Of a stretch of DNA of 64,000 nucleotides, positions 59,530 through 64,000 are shown in pieces (within the stretch, counting starts at the first letter, position 1; each line of letters starts with the position of its first letter). Source of the DNA: Micromonospora okii (GTDB taxonomy: Bacteria > Actinomycetota > Actinomycetes > Mycobacteriales > Micromonosporaceae); contig NZ_BBZF01000029.1 in NCBI RefSeq assembly GCF_020884795.1, positions 1 through 64,000 of the forward strand, given 5' to 3'. A model generated the notes under the pieces. That model did not search any database. It was not told the DNA's origin and saw nothing but the letters and a program-made list of their open reading frames with translations. The translations under genes were made by a program, and so were the position numbers.

Positions 59530-60341
59530 GACAGGGCCTTCCTCTGCGCGAGCCGGACGGCGCCGTCGGACAGCAGCCCGAGCAGTCCGTACAGCACGAG
59601 TCCAACGATGATCACGTCGGTCTGGCCGTACTCGCGGGCCAGCTCCATCATGTAGCCGATGCCGCTCGTGGAGTTGATCTGCTCGACGACCACCAGGGAC
59701 AGCCACGCCCCGACGACCGCGAACCGCATGCCGAGCAGGAAACCGGGCAGCGCGCCGGGCAGCACGATCCGGCGGATGAACGCGGTACGCCGCAGCCGAA
59801 GCGACTCGCCCAGCTCGACGTAGCGGCTGTCGATGGTGCGCAGCCCGTGGTGCGTATGTATGTAAACGGGAACGAACACGCCCAGCGTGATGGTGACGAC
59901 CTTCATCTGCTCGCCGATGCCGAACCAGAGAACGAGCAGCGGAAGCAGCGCGAGAGCCGGAATGGCCCGCTTGATCTGGACCGGACCGTCGAGGATGGCC
60001 TCGCCCCACCGGCTCAGACCGGCGAGCACGGCCAGCACCGTGCCGACGGCGGTGCCGATGGCGAGGCCCAGGCCCGCCCGTTGAGCGGAGACAGCCAGGT
60101 TGTCCTGCAGGCGGCCGTCGGCGATGAGGTCACCCGCCGTGGTCACCACGGTCCAGGGCGCCGACAGCGTACGGGGGTCGATCCAGCCGGCCGCCGAGCC
60201 GGCTGCCCATACCGCCAGCAGCAGGGTCGGACCGATCGCCGCCCCGAACGGGATCGGGCGACCCGGCTTGAGCCGGCGTCGCGGCCGGCCGGCGGGAACG
60301 GCGGCGGCCGACCGGGGCCGGGTCGGTGCCGAGACGGTCAC
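59505..60341 (-). CDS. ssuC: Aliphatic sulfonate ABC transporter permease
   Basis: 278 residues from a GTG overlapping the SsuA-like stop (GTGA). About six membrane helices and the EAA-like segment RYVELGESLRLRRTAFIRRIVLPGALPGFLLGMRFAVVGAWLSLVVVEQ typical of the SsuC/TauC/NrtB group. Confidence 0.92.
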   Translation of the reverse strand: MTVSAPTRPRSAAAVPAGRPRRRLKPGRPIPFGAAIGPTLLLAVWAAGSAAGWIDPRTLSAPWTVVTTAGDLIADGRLQDNLAVSAQRAGLGLAIGTAVGTVLAVLAGLSRWGEAILDGPVQIKRAIPALALLPLLVLWFGIGEQMKVVTITLGVFVPVYIHTHHGLRTIDSRYVELGESLRLRRTAFIRRIVLPGALPGFLLGMRFAVVGAWLSLVVVEQINSTSGIGYMMELAREYGQTDVIIVGLVLYGLLGLLSDGAVRLAQRKALSWRRTLAD

Positions 60342-61402
60342 CGGGCACCCCCGGCGGTCAGCGCCTGCGCACCGACCGACTCGTACCGTCGGTCGTACAG
60401 GTCCTCCGCCGTGAGGGGCTTGTTGCCGGTCTCCTTCGCGAGCAGGTCGATGGTCTCCTGGTGCCGGGCGATGGCCTCGGTCCAGCTCGCCGGGATGTCG
60501 GCCACGCCGCCGTTCTGGACCAGCCACCTGCCGTCGTCGGCGGTGAGGCCCTGGTTCTTGACGTAGTACCGCTCGATCCACTCGTCCGGATTGGCCTCGC
60601 GCCACCGCCAGGCCCGCGCCCACGCCTGCGTGTACTCGCGGATCGCCGCCGCCTTCGCCGGATCACCGAGCACGGTGACGGGCGCGTAGAGGTGACCGGG
60701 ATCGTCGCGCAGTCCGTGCGCGATCGTCGTCGCGCCGTCCCGGGCGTACTTGGTCTCGTAGCGCTTGATCTGCACCCCGCCGATCGGCGCGACCTCGACC
60801 TGGCGGCTCGCGAGCGCGGTCGCGTAGACATCATCGGTGCTCGGCAGCTCCACGAGCTTGACGTCCTTCTTGGTGAGTCCGGCCTTGTGGAGTACCCGCA
60901 GGACGAGCGCTCCCTGCGCCTGTCCCGGGCTGTAAGCGATCTTCTTCCCGCCGAGGTCGGCGAGGGTGGCGACCGTGACACCGGGCGCGATGCCGAGCCG
61001 GTAGATGGCGTGGTTGAGCGGGTCCTGGCGGAACTTCGAGGCCACGATCTTCGTGGGGATGCCGGTCCAGTGCGAGTGGATCGGCGGGATGTCGGCCACC
61101 GACCCGACGTCGAGCGCCTTCGCGCGGAATGCCTCCAGGGTCTGCGGGCCGCCGCTGATGTTCGCCCATTCCACCTCGAAGCTGAACTTGTCCGCCTCAC
61201 CGGAGAACTCGATCGCCTTCTGGTGCTCCTTGTCGCCGACGACCAGCCTGGTGCCCTTCGGCACGACCTCAGGCAGCGGCGCGTCCGCGGCCAACGCCAC
61301 GGCGGGTGTGTCGTCGCCGGCGCAGGCGGTCAGGCTCAGCGTCACCGCGCCGAGGGTCGCGGACAGGAACGCCCGACGGTCCAGGAAGGATGATGAGGTC
61401 AC
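60338..61402 (-). CDS. ssuA: Sulfonate/organosulfur ABC transporter binding lipoprotein
   Basis: 354 residues from a GTG with AAGGAG 6 bases upstream. The signal FLDRRAFLSATLGAVTLSLTAC combines a twin-arginine-like motif (DRRAFL) with a lipobox (LTAC), so it may be a Tat-exported lipoprotein. The mature part matches SsuA/NMT1-type binding proteins: GDKEHQKAIEFSGEADKFSFEVEWANISGGPQTLEAFRAKALDVGSVADIPPIHSHWTG and LADLGGKKIAYSPGQAQGALVLRVL. First structural gene of the seven-gene sulfur operon ending at 54664; cysteine leader and operator lie upstream. Confidence 0.9.
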   Translation of the reverse strand: MTSSSFLDRRAFLSATLGAVTLSLTACAGDDTPAVALAADAPLPEVVPKGTRLVVGDKEHQKAIEFSGEADKFSFEVEWANISGGPQTLEAFRAKALDVGSVADIPPIHSHWTGIPTKIVASKFRQDPLNHAIYRLGIAPGVTVATLADLGGKKIAYSPGQAQGALVLRVLHKAGLTKKDVKLVELPSTDDVYATALASRQVEVAPIGGVQIKRYETKYARDGATTIAHGLRDDPGHLYAPVTVLGDPAKAAAIREYTQAWARAWRWREANPDEWIERYYVKNQGLTADDGRWLVQNGGVADIPASWTEAIARHQETIDLLAKETGNKPLTAEDLYDRRYESVGAQALTAGGAR

Positions 61403-61586
61403 GTACGACTCCTTCGTCGCTGGTTGCGGGGCGGCGTAGCGCCCCATGTGGTGGAGCAGGGGCGCACCGTCGCGGTGACTGGCGATCGGCGGCGGTGACC
61501 GCCAGGACTGAGGCGGCGTGCCGGCGCGGCAGAGCACGGAACACGTCCGGGTCGACCGGAGTCACGGGTTCGGCGATGACGGTCAT
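61269..61586 (-). pseudogene. Vestigial flavin-reductase N terminus in the ssuA leader region
   Basis: An ATG at 61586 with a perfect AGGAGG 6 bases upstream opens MTVIAEPVTPVDPDVFRAL...RRHAASVLAVTAADRQSP, matching the N terminus of flavin-reductase-like proteins, for instance the intact gene at 63050 (LRRLLRHQASTVTVVTAPGAPPVGFTATSF). The similarity ends after about 35 residues, and the frame then runs antiphase through the ssuA start to 61269. It looks like a truncated flavin-reductase gene whose translation signals persist in the 5' leader; it may still be translated. Confidence 0.55.
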
Positions 61587-61735
61587 GGCTGTCCTCCTGG
61601 TCGACGAAGACAGGTACGCGCCGCCCCGGGTACGCGTGGACGTAGGGCGGCGAGCAACGGTCGATCGGTGCGAGGAGTCGGCTGCCGGTCGTCGTCGAGC
61701 CGGCGGCGCGAGTGGGAAAAGAAGGGAGCGCGGGC

Positions 61736-61831
61736 TCAGCGGCAGCGGCCGCAGGCGGCGGTCCAGCCACGGCAGCATCCCCGCGACACCGCGATGGCGG
61801 TGCCCTGAAACAGGGTGCGTCGGCTGGTCAC
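61736..61831 (-). CDS. Cysteine-rich leader peptide of the sulfonate operon (31 aa)
   Basis: A short frame from GTG 61831 whose second half reads RGCCRGWTAACGRCR: four Cys among the last 13 residues, including a Cys-Cys pair. It lies 334 bases upstream of ssuA and just downstream of the promoter and operator at 61855-61871. The likely -35 TTGACA is inside that operator and a TACCGT-like -10 puts the start site close to the GTG, so the mRNA may be nearly leaderless. Cys-rich upstream peptides in actinobacteria sense cysteinyl-tRNA: ribosomes stall on Cys codons when cysteine is scarce and the sulfur genes are turned on. Confidence 0.75.
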   Translation of the reverse strand: MTSRRTLFQGTAIAVSRGCCRGWTAACGRCR

Positions 61832-61854
61832 GGATACGACGGTAACCCACATTC

Positions 61855-61871
61855 CCTATGTGTCAAGTAGG
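61855..61871. promoter_or_regulatory. Operator-like palindrome CCTAY-N7-GTAGG, copy 1
   Basis: CCTATGTGTCAAGTAGG. On the minus strand it reads CCTACTTGACACATAGG and contains a perfect -35 hexamer TTGACA for the sulfonate operon. A repressor bound here would block RNA polymerase. The same 17-bp design occurs at 61924 and 63672. Confidence 0.75.
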
Positions 61872-61923
61872 ATTTTGGGCCCTGGGACCCGCCCGGAGAT
61901 GCCCGGCTACGGGGGCTTGAAAT

Positions 61924-61940
61924 CCTACTTGGTTGGTAGG
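61924..61940. promoter_or_regulatory. Operator-like palindrome CCTAY-N7-GTAGG, copy 2
   Basis: CCTACTTGGTTGGTAGG, with perfect 5-bp half-sites. It lies 11 bases before the leader peptide ATG at 61952, between a possible -35 (TTGAAA, 61917-61922) and the start codon, so it overlaps the promoter of the plus-strand operon. Copies 1 and 2 flank the divergent promoters of the two sulfur operons. Confidence 0.75.
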
Positions 61941-61951
61941 AAAATCGGCCC

Positions 61952-62053
61952 ATGCTGCTTGTTCGGCTCTTCACCTCCCGCCGGGTCGTCGACCTGATGC
62001 GGGTCGCCGCGCAGCTCTGTCGTGTCGCGATCCTTCCGGCCCTACCGGCCTGA
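61952..62053 (+). CDS. Leader peptide of the DUF1684/flavin reductase operon (33 aa)
   Basis: Plus-strand ATG at 61952, stop at 62051-62053. Its middle, TSRRVVDLMRVAAQLCRV, matches the RR-x-VDL-x-RV...LC consensus of actinobacterial leader peptides found upstream of sulfur genes. The single Cys near the end of the motif is where stalling would be sensed. Gap to the structural gene is 99 bases, room for an attenuator. Confidence 0.8.
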   Translation: MLLVRLFTSRRVVDLMRVAAQLCRVAILPALPA

Positions 62054-62152
62054 ACGGGCGATCCCTGCCCGTCGGTCGTCGTCCCGCCGGCTCGGGTCCG
62101 GCACCTCCGCACCCGTTTCCGAGCAGCCGCACCTCAACGAGAGGGATCCGTC

Positions 62153-63016
62153 ATGACCAGTGATCTCGCACCGTCCGCATCCGCCGACGCCGCACGATCC
62201 ACCCGCGCGTTCGCCGAGGACTGGCAGGAGTGGCACCGCCGGCACGAGGCGGCGCGGGCGGACCGCCACGGCTTCCTCGCCGTGGCCGGACTGCACTGGC
62301 TCACCGGGGAGGCGCAGCGGTTCCCCGGTGTGCCCGGGGAGTGGCGCACCGGGAAGGACGGGCCGGTGGTGACCCTCGCCGACGACGAGGAGATCGTCGT
62401 CGACGGCCGGCGTGTCCGGGAGAGGCATCAGTTCGGGGCGATTGCCGAGCGCGCCGGCATCACCGTGGAGATCGACGGTGGTGTCCTCGAGGTGGCCAGG
62501 CGGGGTGGGCACGACATCCTTCGACCCCGACGCCCCGATCACCCGCTGCGGACGCGCTACCAGGGCACCCCCACCTACCCGCCCGCCGAACGGTGGGTGC
62601 TCCAGGGGCGGTTCGTGCCGTTCGATCGTCCCCGGCCGACCACGGTCGGCGCTGCCGTGGAGGGCCTCCAGCACGTCTACGACGCGCCCGGTCGGATCGA
62701 GTTCAGCGTCGACGGGCTGCCGCTGAGCCTGACCGCGTTCAACGGCGCGACGCCCGGCAGCCTGTCGGTGCTGTTCACCGACACCACCTCCGGCGTCACC
62801 ACCTACGGGGCCAACCGGTCGCTGACCGTCGGGGCACCGGACGAGCAGGGCCGGGTGACGCTCGACTTCAACCGGGCCGTCAACCTGCCGTGCGCGTACA
62901 CCGACTTCGCGACCTGCCCGCTGCCACCGACGGAGAACCGGCTGCCGGTCGCCGTCGAAGCCGGCGAGAAGATCCCGTTCGACCGGCTGGCGGCCGACCT
63001 CGCCGCCCGTCCCTAG
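62153..63016 (+). CDS. DUF1684 family protein
   Basis: 287 residues from an ATG with GAGAGGG upstream. Recognised by FAEDWQEWHRRHEAARADRHGFLAVAGLHWLTGE at the N terminus, and the C-terminal VTLDFNRAVNLPCAYTDFATCPLPPTENRLPVAVEAGE block containing the conserved NPPCAYT-like segment and two Cys. The biochemical role of DUF1684 is not established. Its place behind a cysteine leader and next to a flavin reductase points to sulfur metabolism. Confidence 0.88.
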   Translation: MTSDLAPSASADAARSTRAFAEDWQEWHRRHEAARADRHGFLAVAGLHWLTGEAQRFPGVPGEWRTGKDGPVVTLADDEEIVVDGRRVRERHQFGAIAERAGITVEIDGGVLEVARRGGHDILRPRRPDHPLRTRYQGTPTYPPAERWVLQGRFVPFDRPRPTTVGAAVEGLQHVYDAPGRIEFSVDGLPLSLTAFNGATPGSLSVLFTDTTSGVTTYGANRSLTVGAPDEQGRVTLDFNRAVNLPCAYTDFATCPLPPTENRLPVAVEAGEKIPFDRLAADLAARP

Positions 63017-63049
63017 CGACCCGCGCCCTCACCCCTCGGGAGGAACGCC

Positions 63050-63583
63050 ATGACCTCGTCCACCGACGACCCGACCGACGCCGACGCCGACGCGCTGCGC
63101 AGGTTGCTGCGCCACCAGGCCAGCACCGTCACGGTGGTCACCGCCCCCGGCGCGCCGCCGGTGGGCTTCACCGCGACATCGTTCACCTCGGTGTCGCTGA
63201 CGCCGCCGATCGTCTCGTTCTGCCTGAACCTCGGCTCGTCCACGTGGCCGACGCTGGCGCAGGCGCGGCACGTGGCGGTGCACCTGCTCGCCCACGGCCA
63301 GCAGGACCTGGCCCGGACCTTCGCCACGAGCGGGATCGACCGCTTCGCCGCTCCGACCCGCTGGCGGCCCGGGCCGAACGGGCTGCCGATCCTCGACGGC
63401 GCCCTGGCCTGGCTGGTGTGCCGGGTCGTCGACCGGGTGGTCGTCGGCGATCACGTGGTCGTGCTGGCCGAGCCGGAACTGCTCCGGCACGCCGACGTCG
63501 GCTCCCCGTTGCTCTACCACCGGGGTCGCTACGCCGGTCTCGCGGACGCTTCGGACGGCACGGCCCGACGCACCGCCGCCTGA
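63050..63583 (+). CDS. Flavin reductase-like FMN-binding protein
   Basis: 177 residues. LRRLLRHQASTVTVVTAPGAPPVGFTATSFTSVSLTPPIVSFCLNLGSSTWPTLAQARHVAVHLLAHGQQDLARTFA is the flavin-reductase (HpaC/ActVB-type) domain: the GFTATSFTSVSxxPPxVSF FMN-binding block is intact. It likely supplies reduced flavin to LLM monooxygenases such as those at 54.7-58.8 kb. Short 33-base gap from the DUF1684 gene indicates co-transcription. Confidence 0.92.
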   Translation: MTSSTDDPTDADADALRRLLRHQASTVTVVTAPGAPPVGFTATSFTSVSLTPPIVSFCLNLGSSTWPTLAQARHVAVHLLAHGQQDLARTFATSGIDRFAAPTRWRPGPNGLPILDGALAWLVCRVVDRVVVGDHVVVLAEPELLRHADVGSPLLYHRGRYAGLADASDGTARRTAA

Positions 63584-63671
63584 CATCGGGCCGGCGTCCT
63601 CCGCCGGTCGTCGTCGAAAGGGTCATCAGCGTGGGCCACCTGTCGACCCGCCGGGCACAATCCCTGTAAAC

Positions 63672-63688
63672 CCTATGGCCTTAGTAGG
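63672..63688. promoter_or_regulatory. Operator-like palindrome CCTAY-N7-GTAGG, copy 3
   Basis: CCTATGGCCTTAGTAGG, same half-sites and spacing as copies 1 and 2, upstream of a third leader peptide at 63783. It suggests one regulator controls all three sulfur transcription units. Confidence 0.7.
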
Positions 63689-63694
63689 TATTGC

Positions 63695-63752
63695 GTCAAC
63701 GAATCGACGGCCTTGCGTGCGATAGCCGACATCCATCGAGCGATTCGTTGAC
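63695..63752. repeat. 12-bp perfect inverted repeat upstream of third leader peptide
   Basis: GTCAACGAATCG at 63695-63706 and CGATTCGTTGAC at 63741-63752, separated by 34 bases. It lies between operator copy 3 and the leader ATG at 63783, so it could be a second regulator's pair of sites or a hairpin in the mRNA. Confidence 0.7.
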
Positions 63753-63782
63753 GCCGCCGCGCGGGAGAGGTGGACTCGGTTC

Positions 63783-63860
63783 ATGTCCAGCGAGCTGCGG
63801 CTGACGATCCGTGGCCACATCGACTTCGGTCGGGTGTGGTCGAGTTCCTGTCTGGCCTGA
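63783..63860 (+). CDS. Leader peptide of a downstream sulfur operon (25 aa)
   Basis: Plus-strand ATG at 63783, with GGGAGAGG about 18 bases upstream. The sequence RLTIRGHIDFGRVWSSSCLA matches the actinobacterial sulfur leader pattern (RR/G-H-[VI]D-[LF]GRV...C). The regulated genes lie beyond the right edge of the window; the last 140 bases hold no gene that I can identify. Confidence 0.75.
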   Translation: MSSELRLTIRGHIDFGRVWSSSCLA

Positions 63861-64000
63861 CCGGCACCCCGCTCACCCGGCCCGCCCACCGGCCCGCCGA
63901 GGTGGGGCTCAACGCCGAGCCGGCCGCCGAGCCATCAGCACCGACACCCTGACCACCCGCGCCCACCGCGCCGGGCCAGGTGTCGGCGTACCCGAACCGC

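Noticed and set aside
1..64000. CRISPR arrays, rRNA genes or a plasmid replication origin.
   Set aside because: No regularly spaced repeats, no conserved rRNA stretches and no iteron clusters or replication-initiator gene were found when reading the window; the only tandem repeat noted is GGGTC x4.

Overview
The window is high-GC DNA from an actinomycete. The gene families, strongly GC-biased third codon positions, frequent GTG starts, ATGA/GTGA start-stop overlaps and RR-x-[VI]D-[LF]-x-RV cysteine leader peptides point to Micromonosporaceae, but the genus is inferred. Most of the window (about 0.3-49 kb) is an accessory island of defence genes, peptide-modification genes and broken mobile elements. 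The right end (about 50-64 kb) is orderly organosulfur metabolism.

Layout: 1-0.3 kb is the 3' end of a HAD hydrolase gene. 0.33-1.94 kb holds an IS256 end fragment and a full-length IS3-family element. 2.6-7.1 kb (minus) is a RiPP operon: membrane NB-ARC/TPR protein, 46-aa precursor peptide, radical SAM/SPASM maturase and GNAT acetyltransferase, resembling the FxsA/FxsB/FxsT cyclophane systems. 7.4-8.8 kb is a frameshifted ISAs1-type element. 9.5-21.9 kb (minus) is one continuous gene row sbcD-sbcC-jetA-jetB-jetC-jetD: an Mre11/Rad50-type nuclease followed by a complete Wadjet plasmid/phage-defence condensin. Divergent from it, 22.1-26.8 kb (plus) holds four overlapping genes: an unknown protein, a Cas4/RecB-like nuclease with probable Fe-S cysteines, an unknown protein and a Dna2/Upf1-like SF1 helicase. 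27.1-28.9 kb is a lexA 3' fragment, an IS256-family element and a transposase remnant.

29.2-46.7 kb continues the defence island: a PUA/EVE-like + metallo-beta-lactamase fusion, a 1,700-aa nuclease-NTPase, a three-gene GIY-YIG cluster, a repeat protein broken by frameshifts, a helicase remnant coupled to a 1,328-aa Eco57I/DrmMI-like adenine methyltransferase, and an AAA ATPase with a TOPRIM/DUF4276-like partner. 47.8-48.8 kb is a dead tyrosine integrase (frameshift, and the expected catalytic Tyr read as Asp), followed by a strong terminator hairpin.

50-54.5 kb (minus) encodes an oligopeptide-type ABC transporter with one frameshifted ATPase gene. 54.7-61.4 kb (minus) is a complete sulfonate/sulfur-scavenging operon: binding protein, permease, ATPase, two LLM flavin monooxygenases, an aldo-keto reductase and an FMN reductase. 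62.2-63.6 kb (plus) encodes a DUF1684 protein and a flavin reductase. Three short cysteine-bearing leader peptides (61.8, 62.0 and 63.8 kb) precede the sulfur operons, and three copies of a 17-bp palindrome CCTAY-N7-GTAGG lie at their promoters. Together these suggest a regulator acting on transcription start plus cysteine-dependent attenuation.

The strongest candidates for undescribed biology are the SbcCD-Wadjet-helicase/nuclease supercluster, the histidine-only cyclophane RiPP, and the paired operator/leader sulfur regulation.
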